Assembly (NCBI GenBank): GCA_020722165.1
Contig: DYLI01000113.1
Coordinates: forward strand, 1 to 5,692
Direction of reading: 5' to 3'
Origin: Halothiobacillus neapolitanus
GTDB taxonomy: Bacteria > Pseudomonadota > Gammaproteobacteria > Halothiobacillales > Halothiobacillaceae
DNA: 5,692 nucleotides
Program-made: the position numbers and the translations under genes
Shown: piece by piece, positions 1 to 5,692 of the stretch
How the letters are laid out: each line of letters opens with the position of its first letter
Numbering within the stretch: position 1 is the first letter of the stretch
Notes under the pieces: generated by a model
The model's database searches: none
Told to the model about the DNA's origin: nothing
The model's input: the letters and a program-made list of their open reading frames with translations, nothing else

Positions 1-40
1 TAGCGATAAAAACCAAAGTGACGATGACAGGATCACCCAT
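1..40 (-). CDS. Possible start of a downstream membrane-protein gene (partial, cut by window edge)
   Basis: An ATG at 40-38 on the minus strand opens a frame that stays open to the window edge (13 codons). It reads MGDPVIVTLVFIA: a short polar start followed by a hydrophobic run, as expected for the first transmembrane segment of an inner-membrane protein. The start overlaps the ferredoxin stop codon in the string ATGGGTGA, an 8-nt overlap that matches the overlapping style of this gene cluster. The only purine-rich stretch upstream, GGAG at 57-60, is about 16 nt away, too far for a good ribosome binding site, so coupling to ferredoxin translation would be needed. A rival GTG start at 36, in another frame, also gives a hydrophobic peptide. 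The protein family cannot be assigned from 13 residues. Confidence 0.4.
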   Translation of the reverse strand, partial: MGDPVIVTLVFIA

Positions 41-278
41 TGATTCGATGGTATTTCTCCATCAATTGATCATGGGTTTCCTTGTTGTTGGGGTCGAGTG
101 GAATGCAATCCACCGGGCAAACTTCGACACATTGCGGGGTGTCGTAATGGCCGACGCATTCGGTACACAGATTGGGGTCAATCACATAAATTTCATCGCC
201 TTGCGAAATCGCGCCATTCGGGCACTCGGGTTCGCAGACATCGCAGTTGATACATTCGTCAGTAATAAGCAGGGACAT
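33..278 (-). CDS. yfhL: YfhL-type 2[4Fe-4S] ferredoxin
   Basis: This is a small cytoplasmic electron carrier of 81 residues, the normal size for the Allochromatium/YfhL-type dicluster ferredoxins. Two cysteine motifs are visible: C9-x2-C12-x2-C15-x3-C19-P, and C38-x2-C41-x8-C50-x3-C54-P. The eight-residue spacing between C41 and C50 and the C-terminal tail after C54 are hallmarks of this subgroup. By analogy with the Allochromatium protein, cluster I should use C9, C12, C15 and C54, and cluster II C19, C38, C41 and C50. C58 is then the extra, non-ligand cysteine also seen in relatives. I chose the ATG at 278 because AAGGGGAG lies 7 nt upstream; an in-frame TTG at 302 would add eight residues (MTSKGRNA) and has no such site. 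The gene follows coaD after 39 nt. The redox partner is unknown from context. Confidence 0.95.
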   Translation of the reverse strand: MSLLITDECINCDVCEPECPNGAISQGDEIYVIDPNLCTECVGHYDTPQCVEVCPVDCIPLDPNNKETHDQLMEKYHRING

Positions 279-285
279 GGCGTTT

Positions 286-293
286 CTCCCCTT
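286..293 (-). promoter_or_regulatory. Ribosome binding site of the ferredoxin gene
   Basis: AAGGGGAG on the minus strand lies 7 nt before the ATG at 278. It decides the start in favour of that ATG over the in-frame TTG at 302, which lies upstream of this site. Confidence 0.75.
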
Positions 294-317
294 GGAGGTC
301 AAATTAAGCGCGTGATG

Positions 318-794
318 TTATCGAAACTTGGCGCGCAACGCAGCAACAACATTGCTGGGGACAAACTCACTGACATCACCGCCTAGGCGGGCAATTTCAC
401 GCACCAGCGTGGACGATAAAAAGTTCAGGTTTTCCGCCGGGGTCATGAACACGGTCTCTATGCGCGCATCCAGACGACGATTGATGGCGGCAAGCTGCAT
501 TTCGTATTCAAAGTCGGAGACGGCACGCAAGCCACGAATCACCGTGTGCGCCTGGTGTTGCGCGGCGAAATCGACCAGCAGGCCATTGAAGCCTACAACA
601 CGCACACCCGCGACAGACTGCAAGGCAAGGCGCGCCATCTCGGTGCGCTCAACATGTGTGAACACACTGTTTTTGCTGCTATTTTCCGCTACCGCGACAA
701 TAACATGACCAAACAGCCGGGCGGCGCGTTGGATCACGTCGATATGCCCAAAGGTAATCGGGTCGAAGGTGCCAGGATAGATGACGCTAGGCAT
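318..794 (-). CDS. coaD: Phosphopantetheine adenylyltransferase CoaD
   Basis: CoaD carries out the fourth of the five steps from pantothenate to coenzyme A: ATP plus 4'-phosphopantetheine gives dephospho-CoA and pyrophosphate, in the cytoplasm. The 158-residue protein matches the family length (about 160). The N-terminus has the nucleotidyltransferase signature PGTFDPITFGHIDVI at residues 7-21, with the T-x-G-H motif at 14-17 and His17 as the expected catalytic histidine. Lys41 lies where the family has its phosphate-contacting lysine. RGLRAVSDFEYE (87-98) is the substrate and ATP-binding segment, and SSTLVRE (127-133) is the family's ISSTxVR motif. The ATG at 794 lies inside the end of rsmD (8-nt overlap) with no clear Shine-Dalgarno sequence, which suggests translational coupling. 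The rsmD-coaD pairing is conserved across many bacteria. Nothing looks broken. Confidence 0.97.
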   Translation of the reverse strand: MPSVIYPGTFDPITFGHIDVIQRAARLFGHVIVAVAENSSKNSVFTHVERTEMARLALQSVAGVRVVGFNGLLVDFAAQHQAHTVIRGLRAVSDFEYEMQLAAINRRLDARIETVFMTPAENLNFLSSTLVREIARLGGDVSEFVPSNVVAALRAKFR

Positions 795-1362
795 GGGGTT
801 TGCTCGCGGCTTGGTAGAGGCTATAACTTACCTCACCTGCCGTGCCTTGGCGTAGTTTTTCCAAAGCTATTTCACCGCTGCTAAGCAGTGCAGGTGGGGT
901 CTGGTGGGTCGAGTGCTCGATAAAAATCATGGCCGTGGGGCTTAACCATGCGGGTTGATTAAGTAGTGGCAACACTTTTTTCAGCAAATCGCTGGCATAT
1001 GGCGGGTCGAGAAAGACCACATTGTAGGGCTGTTGCGGGGGATGTTTAAGGAAGGCGAGCGCATCCTGCTGCTTGAGCTGCGCTCGCTTGTCTAGGCGCA
1101 GCAGTTCGATGTTGGTTTGAATCAAACGCGCGGCTGCCGGGTCTTTTTCTACAAAATCACACCAAGCTGCGCCGCGTGAGAGTGCTTCAAAGCCTAGCGC
1201 GCCGCTGCCGGCAAATAAATCCAGAACACGCACCGCCTGAATATCGCTCGCCAGCCAGTTAAACAGCGTCTCGCGCACCCGGTCGGGCGTGGGGCGCAGG
1301 CCGGGGCGGTCGAGAACTTTGAGTTGGCGGCTGCGATGTTCGCCGCCGATGATGCGAATCAT
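787..1362 (-). CDS. rsmD: 16S rRNA (guanine(966)-N(2))-methyltransferase RsmD
   Basis: RsmD is an S-adenosylmethionine-dependent enzyme that methylates N2 of G966 in 16S rRNA during assembly of the small ribosomal subunit. The 191-residue protein has the family N-terminus IRIIGGEHRSRQL (residues 2-14) and the conserved block LRPTPDRVRETLFNWL (22-37). Next come the SAM-binding motif LDLFAGSGALGFEA (47-60), the acidic residues after strand two (VEKD, 71-74), and the catalytic NPPY-like motif DPPY at 119-122. The usual R-G-R near the N-terminus is R-S-R here (10-12), a mild departure. The start overlaps the upstream M16 gene's stop in ATGA (4 nt) and the end overlaps coaD by 8 nt, so the gene sits inside a coupled translation chain. 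No strong ribosome binding site is visible before its ATG. Confidence 0.96.
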   Translation of the reverse strand: MIRIIGGEHRSRQLKVLDRPGLRPTPDRVRETLFNWLASDIQAVRVLDLFAGSGALGFEALSRGAAWCDFVEKDPAAARLIQTNIELLRLDKRAQLKQQDALAFLKHPPQQPYNVVFLDPPYASDLLKKVLPLLNQPAWLSPTAMIFIEHSTHQTPPALLSSGEIALEKLRQGTAGEVSYSLYQAASKPHA

Positions 1363-2711
1363 GGTGTTGCAGGCTTGGTTTCAGCGCCGCCTACAATGAT
1401 GGTCAGCAACGCATCAGGATGAACGCGTTGCTGCCATGCTTTGCTGATACTGGCTTGGCTGGTGGCTTGAACCTCTTTTGGGTAGCGTTCAAGGAAGTCG
1501 AGCGGCAGTTGGTAAATGGCAAGAATAGACAGCCAGCTTGCAATGTCGGCATTGCTATCGAGACGCAGCGGGAAGCCGCCGACGATATTTTTCTTGGCAT
1601 GTTCCAATGCTTTGGCGCTTGGGCCTTGCTGAATGAATTTGACGAGATTTTCGCGCATCAAGGCTTCGGCTTGCTCGGCTTGGTCAAGCTTGGTTTGTAC
1701 GCCCATCAGTAAGGGCCCGGGTTGCTGCATGGGTATCAGATAGCTGTAGACACCGTAAGCCAGGCCGCGTTTTTCGCGGATTTCTTCCATCAGGATGGAG
1801 GAGAAGCCACTGCCGCCAAAGATGTGGTTGCCGACGTAGAGCGGGAAATAATCCGTGTCGCTGCGGCTCATGCCGAGTTGACCGATAAGGATGCTGGCCT
1901 GGGACGATGGGAAGGGTATGCGGATGGTTTTGCTTTCCTTGAGCGCCACGGGCGCGGGAATAGCAGGCAGGGTTTCGCCTTTGGGCAAGCTGCTGGCAAG
2001 TTTTTCGGCGGTATCTTCGGCCTGGGCGCGTGTCATGTCGCCGACGATGACAATGCTCATGCTGGCGGTAACGTAATGTTTGGCGTAGAAATTGCGCACT
2101 TCGTCAAGGGTGAGCGCTTGCAGGCTGTCCATTTCGCCGTCGGTTTGATGGGCGTAGGGATGTTCGCCGTAGAGGGCTTTGTAAAATGCGCGCTGGGCGA
2201 CGCTGTCGGGTTTTTGTTGTGCAGCTTTTATGCCGAGCAGGGCGCGTTCGCGCTCACGCAAGAAGGCATCGTCGGGAAAAGCGGGATGCGACATAACGCG
2301 GGAAAAAAGCCTAAGGGCGCTGTTGAAACGCTCTGGGTCGCTGAGGCTGCGCAGACTTAAGCTTACGCTATCGACCGAGGCGGAAACGCCCATGTTGGCG
2401 CCAATATTTTCGAAGCCTTCGGCAATGGCTTGCGCGTCTTCGATCGTGCCATTGCCGGGTGCGGCAAGGATACCTTGATCGAGCAATGTGGCGCTGAGGC
2501 TGGCTAGGCCGTGCGCTTGCCCATCGCGTGCACTGCCTGCATCGAAACTCACGCGCAGATCAACCATCGGCAGGCTGTGGGTTTCGACAAACAATACGCG
2601 CACGCCCTGCGGCGTGTTCCAGTGTTGAATCGGTAGGGCGGCGTGCGCCAAGCTTGAAATGAAGCTGGCGCTGAGTATCAAGAACACGGTAATTAGACGA
2701 TTAACGAACAT
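1359..2711 (-). CDS. Secreted M16-family peptidase homologue lacking the zinc site (partner subunit)
   Basis: This 450-residue protein has the two-domain M16 (pitrilysin/MPP-like) fold pattern. A signal peptide covers residues 1-24 (Asn/Arg, a hydrophobic core, then AHA at 22-24), so the product should be periplasmic. Where active members carry HXXEH, this one has SLSAT (71-75, within HGLASLSATLLDQG), so it cannot bind zinc in the normal way. It does keep the C-terminal-half motif EEIREKRGLAYGVYSY (309-324), with Arg312 and Tyr319 spaced seven apart like the substrate-positioning Arg/Tyr pair of insulysin. GGSGFSSIL (299-307) precedes it, as is typical. The gene overlaps the upstream zinc-bearing M16 gene by 11 nt and has a good ribosome binding site of its own. 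I infer that the two products form a heteromer that shares one active site. The substrate is unknown. Confidence 0.92.
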   Translation of the reverse strand: MFVNRLITVFLILSASFISSLAHAALPIQHWNTPQGVRVLFVETHSLPMVDLRVSFDAGSARDGQAHGLASLSATLLDQGILAAPGNGTIEDAQAIAEGFENIGANMGVSASVDSVSLSLRSLSDPERFNSALRLFSRVMSHPAFPDDAFLRERERALLGIKAAQQKPDSVAQRAFYKALYGEHPYAHQTDGEMDSLQALTLDEVRNFYAKHYVTASMSIVIVGDMTRAQAEDTAEKLASSLPKGETLPAIPAPVALKESKTIRIPFPSSQASILIGQLGMSRSDTDYFPLYVGNHIFGGSGFSSILMEEIREKRGLAYGVYSYLIPMQQPGPLLMGVQTKLDQAEQAEALMRENLVKFIQQGPSAKALEHAKKNIVGGFPLRLDSNADIASWLSILAIYQLPLDFLERYPKEVQATSQASISKAWQQRVHPDALLTIIVGGAETKPATP

Positions 2712-4116
2712 GGGTTGCTCCTTGCATGGGCATGGTGGCTTGCTTGGCTTGCGCGTCGGTCATGGGTAGCGGGTCGAGAATGCCGACGGTTAAGTGCTCA
2801 TCAATCAGGTATTTTTTGGCGACGGCTTGCACTTGTTCCGCCGTGATCGCTTCGATGGCCGGAATCGCGTCGTTCAAGCGTGTATGCCCCAAGCCTGCGG
2901 CCTCATAGCTGCCAAGGCGCATGGCTTGATAAAACACCGAATCGCGGCCATACACATCGGCTGCGATCACTTGGGCTTTAACACGTTTGAGTTCATCTTC
3001 ACTCACAGGTTTTTCACGCAATAGTTTAATTTCATTGCGAATGGCTTGTTCGATTTTGGCCGATTCAATCTGCGCATTGGGTACGGCGTAAATGGTAAAC
3101 AAATCGCTCAGACGTGAGTCAAGGCTGTAACCCACACCAATTTCTCCCGCAATTTGCTCGCCGCGCACAAGGTTTTTCGTCAGGCGCGCGCTTTGGCCGC
3201 CGTCCAGAACACCGGCCAAAACTTCAAGGGCGTAGGGTTCCCATGCGGCGACTTCTTTGTCCTTGCTTGCGGACAGCAGGCTGGGCACGCGGTAGCCCAT
3301 CATCAATGTGGGCAGTTTGGCGGGGGCGCGCACGGTGATGCGGCGCTCACCGGTTTGGGGTACGGCATCCTGATAGGCGCGTTCCTTGAGTTTGAAGGGT
3401 TTGAGTGGCGCGAAGTATTTTTCGGCAAGCTGCATGACTTCGGCGGGTTGCACATCGCCCACCACCACCAGCGTGGCGTTATTCGGTGCGTAATGAGCCT
3501 GATACCAAGCGCGCAGTTTATTGATGTCGTATTGATTGATGTCGTCCATCCAGCCGATGACCGGGTGGTGATAGCCACCGTTTAGATACGCGGTAGCGTG
3601 GAATTGCTCCATCAGCTTGGCGCTCGGGTTGTCGTCGGTGCGCATCCGCCTTTCTTCCTTGACCACCTCGGCTTCTTTGGCCAAATCTTCGGCGCGCAGC
3701 TTCAGGTTGCGCATGCGGTCGGCTTCCAGGCGCATGGAGACATCAAGATGTTCGCGTGCCAGAGTTTGGAAGTAGGCAGTGTAGTCTCGGCTGGTGAAAG
3801 CGTTTTCCTGCCCGCCATGTTCGGCAATGATTTCGGAAAACTTGCCCGGTGCGAGGGTTTGCGTGCCTTTGAACATCATGTGTTCGAGCATGTGCGAAAT
3901 GCCAGTCATGCCGCCGGGTTCGTCGCCCGAGCCAACCCGATACCAGACTTGCGAGGTGACGATGGGTGCGCGGTGATCTTCTTGCACCAAAACGCGCATC
4001 CCGTTGGCGAGCTGGCCTTCAAAAACGGTGGGGGCGGCTTGGGCAAGGCCCAAGCTGAACACACCTAAAATGAGCAGGGTGAGGGGGCGTTTGCCTGAAA
4101 GCTGCTTGTGCTGCAT
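2701..4116 (-). CDS. Secreted zinc-dependent M16-family peptidase (catalytic subunit)
   Basis: This 471-residue protein is an M16B-type metalloprotease. Residues 1-27 form a signal peptide (basic K-x5-KR, hydrophobic core, AQA at 25-27), which places it in the periplasm. The inverted zinc motif H75-M-L-E78-H79 is intact in GISHMLEHMMFKG (72-84). The distal ligand is Glu155, 76 residues after His79, and Glu148 lies seven residues before it, both in KEAEVVKEERRMRTDDNP (147-164), as in the MPP beta subunit. The substrate-binding Arg/Tyr pair of the C-terminal half is not kept: Val317 and Gly324 fall at those places in LVRGEQIAGEIGVGY (316-330). The neighbouring M16 protein has that pair but no zinc site, so the two are complementary. 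This is the first gene of the minus-strand cluster. The ATG at 4116 is preceded by GGAG 11 nt upstream. Substrates cannot be inferred; roles in peptide clearance or envelope processing are possible. Confidence 0.94.
   Translation of the reverse strand: MQHKQLSGKRPLTLLILGVFSLGLAQAAPTVFEGQLANGMRVLVQEDHRAPIVTSQVWYRVGSGDEPGGMTGISHMLEHMMFKGTQTLAPGKFSEIIAEHGGQENAFTSRDYTAYFQTLAREHLDVSMRLEADRMRNLKLRAEDLAKEAEVVKEERRMRTDDNPSAKLMEQFHATAYLNGGYHHPVIGWMDDINQYDINKLRAWYQAHYAPNNATLVVVGDVQPAEVMQLAEKYFAPLKPFKLKERAYQDAVPQTGERRITVRAPAKLPTLMMGYRVPSLLSASKDKEVAAWEPYALEVLAGVLDGGQSARLTKNLVRGEQIAGEIGVGYSLDSRLSDLFTIYAVPNAQIESAKIEQAIRNEIKLLREKPVSEDELKRVKAQVIAADVYGRDSVFYQAMRLGSYEAAGLGHTRLNDAIPAIEAITAEQVQAVAKKYLIDEHLTVGILDPLPMTDAQAKQATMPMQGATHVR
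2718..2723 (-). promoter_or_regulatory. Ribosome binding site of the second M16 gene
   Basis: AAGGAG lies 6 nt before the ATG at 2711 and inside the 3' end of the upstream M16 gene. It is the best Shine-Dalgarno match in the minus-strand cluster, which suggests the partner subunit is translated independently and well. Confidence 0.75.
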
Positions 4117-4190
4117 AAACTTTGGGTCTCCGAATAGTTCAGGAATGATACGATATGAACACTAATATTTATCTGTGACACGCCGCGCCT
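4117..4190. promoter_or_regulatory. Divergent intergenic region between the M16 gene and ftsY
   Basis: These 74 bp are the only space from which both outward-facing gene clusters could be transcribed, so promoters in both directions are expected here. The middle is AT-rich. On the minus strand the best pair I can offer is GTCACA (4179-4174) and TATCGT (4155-4150), 18 bp apart; TATCAT (4150-4145) is a closer match to a -10 box but lacks a good partner. On the plus strand TAATAT (4163-4168) could be a -10 box, with only a weak TTCAGG (4138-4143) 19 bp upstream. None is a strong sigma-70 match. On the minus strand, GGAG at 4131-4128 serves as the ribosome binding site of the M16 gene. Confidence 0.5.
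4137..4160. repeat. Short inverted repeat in the divergent promoter region
   Basis: GTTCA at 4137-4141 is mirrored by TGAAC at 4156-4160, with 14 bp between the arms. It overlaps the candidate promoter elements of both directions, so it could be an operator. The arms are only 5 bp, however, and a match this short can arise by chance. Confidence 0.25.
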
Positions 4191-5426
4191 ATGTTTGGTT
4201 TCCTTCGTCGCTTTCGCAAAGAACAACCTGCACCGCACACTGAACCTACGGCTGAGGCCTTGGTGAAAGACGAGGCAGAATCCAGAATTGAACTTGAAGC
4301 TGAGATTAACGCTGAGGAAGTTCAGCGCGAAAACGAACTGCCTACCCCATTTGAGCTTGCGCCATTACAGCCAGCGGCTCAATCGCCAGTTGTCGAGAAA
4401 AGTGCAACGCCTGTGCTGGATGCGGTTTTAGATGAGTCCAGCCCGCCAATGCCGCAGCCAGCGACGCGCCCTGGAGCAAAACCTGAAGAACAGATCGAGC
4501 CTAAACAAGGTTTATGGGCGAGTTTGCGCAGCGGTCTTGCACGAACGCGCCAAGGTTTAACCGAGGGTTTGGCAAGCCTGGTGCTCGGCAAAAAACAGAT
4601 TGACGACGAGCTGCTGGAAGACATTGAAACGCGGCTTTTATTGGCCGACGTGGGTATCGACACCACGCGCACCTTGATTAACGAATTGACGCAAAAAGTT
4701 AAGCGCAAGGATTTGAATTCGCCGGAAGCTCTGCTTGAGGCTTTGTATCATCACATGGTGCGCTTGCTTGAGGTTGCCGAGCAGCCCTTGCAGGTGCGGA
4801 GCGAGGCCAAGCCGATGGTCATCCTGGTGGTGGGTATCAATGGCGCGGGCAAAACGACATCCATTGGCAAAATTGGCCAGCGTCTGCATGGCGAAGGTCA
4901 CAAGGTCATGCTGGCGGCGGGAGATACCTTCCGTGCGGCGGCGGTCGAACAACTGCAAACTTGGGGTGAGCGTGTCGGCGTGCCGGTGATTGCGCAGGCC
5001 TCCGGCGCGGATTCAGCGGGGGTGATTTTTGATGCGTTGCAAGCCGCGCGGGCGCGTGGGGCGGATGTATTGCTGGCCGACACCGCAGGGCGTTTGCATA
5101 CGCAAGGTGGTTTGATGGAAGAGTTGAAAAAGGTCAAACGTGTATTGGCCAAGCTTGACCCAAGTGCGCCGCACGAGGTTTTACTGGTACTGGATGCAAG
5201 TATTGGACAGAACGCACTCAATCAGGCCACGCACTTCCACGAGGCGCTGGGTGTGACTGGCTTGGTCGTGACCAAACTCGATGGCACGGCCAAGGCAGGG
5301 ATTTTGTTTGCGATTACACACAAGCTGGGGCTGCCGATTCGCTATATCGGCGTGGGTGAGCGTGCCGAGGATTTGCGTCCGTTCAATGCGCGTGAGTTTG
5401 TGAATGCCGTTTTGGATCATGAGTAG
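4191..5426 (+). CDS. ftsY: Signal recognition particle receptor FtsY
   Basis: FtsY is the membrane-associated GTPase that docks SRP-ribosome complexes at the Sec translocon for co-translational membrane protein insertion. The 411-residue protein starts with the basic amphipathic MFGFLRRFRK. An acidic, proline-rich A region follows to about residue 105, then the N domain (about 108-200) and the SRP-type G domain. Visible motifs are G1 GINGAGKTT (215-223), DTFRAAAVEQL (245-255), DTAGR (297-301), DASIGQNA (335-342), TKLDGTAKAG (361-370) and GVGERAEDLRPF (387-398). Two places differ from the usual family text: DASIGQN where DA(S/T)TGQN is common, and TAKAG where TAKGG is near-universal. No other in-frame start is available: an in-frame stop lies at 4176-4178, and the ATG at 4191 gives the classic N-terminus. 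No Shine-Dalgarno sequence is visible before it. ftsE begins 9 nt after the stop. Confidence 0.98.
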   Translation: MFGFLRRFRKEQPAPHTEPTAEALVKDEAESRIELEAEINAEEVQRENELPTPFELAPLQPAAQSPVVEKSATPVLDAVLDESSPPMPQPATRPGAKPEEQIEPKQGLWASLRSGLARTRQGLTEGLASLVLGKKQIDDELLEDIETRLLLADVGIDTTRTLINELTQKVKRKDLNSPEALLEALYHHMVRLLEVAEQPLQVRSEAKPMVILVVGINGAGKTTSIGKIGQRLHGEGHKVMLAAGDTFRAAAVEQLQTWGERVGVPVIAQASGADSAGVIFDALQAARARGADVLLADTAGRLHTQGGLMEELKKVKRVLAKLDPSAPHEVLLVLDASIGQNALNQATHFHEALGVTGLVVTKLDGTAKAGILFAITHKLGLPIRYIGVGERAEDLRPFNAREFVNAVLDHE

Positions 5427-5435
5427 GGTGCGCCG

Positions 5436-5692
5436 ATGATTCAGTTCGAGCGCGTATGCAAGACTTACCCAAATGGTCAGGTGGCTTTACACGATGTAAG
5501 TTTCCGTATTCCACAAGGTCGTATGGCTTTTCTCACCGGCCCGTCAGGCTCGGGCAAAAGTAGCTTGCTGCGTCTGATTCCGCAGATTGATCGCCCCAGC
5601 AGCGGAAAAGTGCTTATCAATAACATGGATATTGCGCGGGTCGGTGCATGGCGTATTCCGCGTTTGCGGCGGCATATCGGGGTGATTTTTCA
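5436..5692 (+). CDS. ftsE: Cell division ATP-binding protein FtsE (5' part, cut by window edge)
   Basis: The last 257 bp encode 85 residues of an ABC-type ATPase and then run off the window. FtsE pairs with the membrane protein FtsX at the division ring, where the complex controls cell-wall hydrolases. The start MIQFERVCKTYPNGQVALHD matches FtsE. The Walker A motif GPSGSGKS is at residues 35-42, after the FtsE-typical RMAFLT. LIPQIDRPSSGKV (47-59) corresponds to the LIxGIERPSAGKI block of E. coli FtsE, and LRRHIGVIF (77-85) leads into the Q-loop, whose glutamine codon is cut after CA. The ATG follows the ftsY stop by 9 nt, with only a weak AGGGTG upstream, so ftsYE is probably one transcript. 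In related genomes ftsX and rpoH follow, but these are not visible here. Confidence 0.95.
   Translation, partial: MIQFERVCKTYPNGQVALHDVSFRIPQGRMAFLTGPSGSGKSSLLRLIPQIDRPSSGKVLINNMDIARVGAWRIPRLRRHIGVIF

Noticed and set aside
286..298. Small hairpin (CTCC/GGAG) covering the ferredoxin ribosome binding site
   Set aside because: The stem is only four base pairs with a tiny loop, so it is unlikely to be a regulatory structure.
279..302. Longer ferredoxin form starting at TTG 302
   Set aside because: The added residues MTSKGRNA are not part of the family, the start is a rare codon, and the good ribosome binding site lies downstream of it, before the ATG at 278.
279..317. Possible terminator between coaD and the ferredoxin gene
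   Set aside because: No stable stem followed by a run of T is present on the minus strand, and the 39-nt gap fits continued transcription.
18..386. A 122-codon plus-strand open frame over the ferredoxin gene and the end of coaD
   Set aside because: It runs antisense across two well-supported genes and shows no recognisable motif.
1722..2360. A 212-codon open frame on the plus strand opposite the second M16 gene
   Set aside because: It is fully antisense to a gene with clear M16 motifs, its translation resembles no family I know, and GC-rich codon use readily leaves such frames open.
3154..4068. Plus-strand open frames of 143 and 156 codons opposite the first M16 gene
   Set aside because: They are shadows of the catalytic M16 gene, whose zinc motif and signal peptide settle the coding strand.
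4155..4178. Seven-codon leader frame upstream of ftsY (ATG at 4155, stop at 4176)
   Set aside because: It has no ribosome binding site and no attenuator-like structure, and it may not even lie on the transcript.
1..5692. A previously undescribed system, mobile element, CRISPR array or RNA gene
   Set aside because: Every stretch is accounted for by conserved housekeeping genes in a known order. No repeats, transposase, tRNA-like fold or foreign-looking composition was seen.

Overview
The window is compact chromosomal housekeeping DNA from a proteobacterium, most likely a betaproteobacterium, with a gammaproteobacterium possible. This rests on three things: the protein sequence style (Allochromatium/YfhL-type ferredoxin, FtsY with a long acidic N-terminus), the gene order, and moderate-to-high GC. 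The order M16 peptidase pair - rsmD - coaD - ferredoxin, divergent from ftsY - ftsE, is also known from Pseudomonas and from several betaproteobacteria. The genus cannot be fixed from the sequence alone.

Layout. From about 4116 down to 1, all genes lie on the minus strand and form a tightly packed probable operon. In transcription order they are: a zinc-site M16 peptidase (4116-2701), an M16 partner that has lost the zinc site (2711-1359), the 16S rRNA methyltransferase rsmD (1362-787), the CoA biosynthesis gene coaD (794-318), a 2[4Fe-4S] ferredoxin (278-33), and the first codons of what may be a membrane protein (40-1, cut by the window edge). Most junctions overlap (11, 4, 8 and probably 8 nt); only coaD-ferredoxin has a gap (39 nt). 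A 74-bp intergenic region (4117-4190) must hold the divergent control signals. On the plus strand follow ftsY (4191-5426), encoding the SRP receptor, and, 9 nt later, the start of ftsE (5436 to the window end), the ATPase of the FtsEX division complex.

How the genes work together. FtsY and FtsE are both membrane-associated NTPases, acting in co-translational membrane targeting and in division/cell-wall hydrolase control. The two M16 proteins carry predicted signal peptides and complementary halves of the M16 active site: HXXEH...E in one, the Arg/Tyr pair in the other. They therefore probably form one heteromeric periplasmic protease. RsmD, CoaD and the ferredoxin are cytoplasmic housekeeping proteins with no obvious pathway link to each other.

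I found no mobile element, RNA gene, CRISPR array, phage remnant or clear rho-independent terminator. I do not see an undescribed biological system here. The points most worth a second look are the split M16 active site, the membrane-like ORF at the left edge, the ftsY start without a visible Shine-Dalgarno sequence, and a few substitutions in FtsY GTPase motifs.
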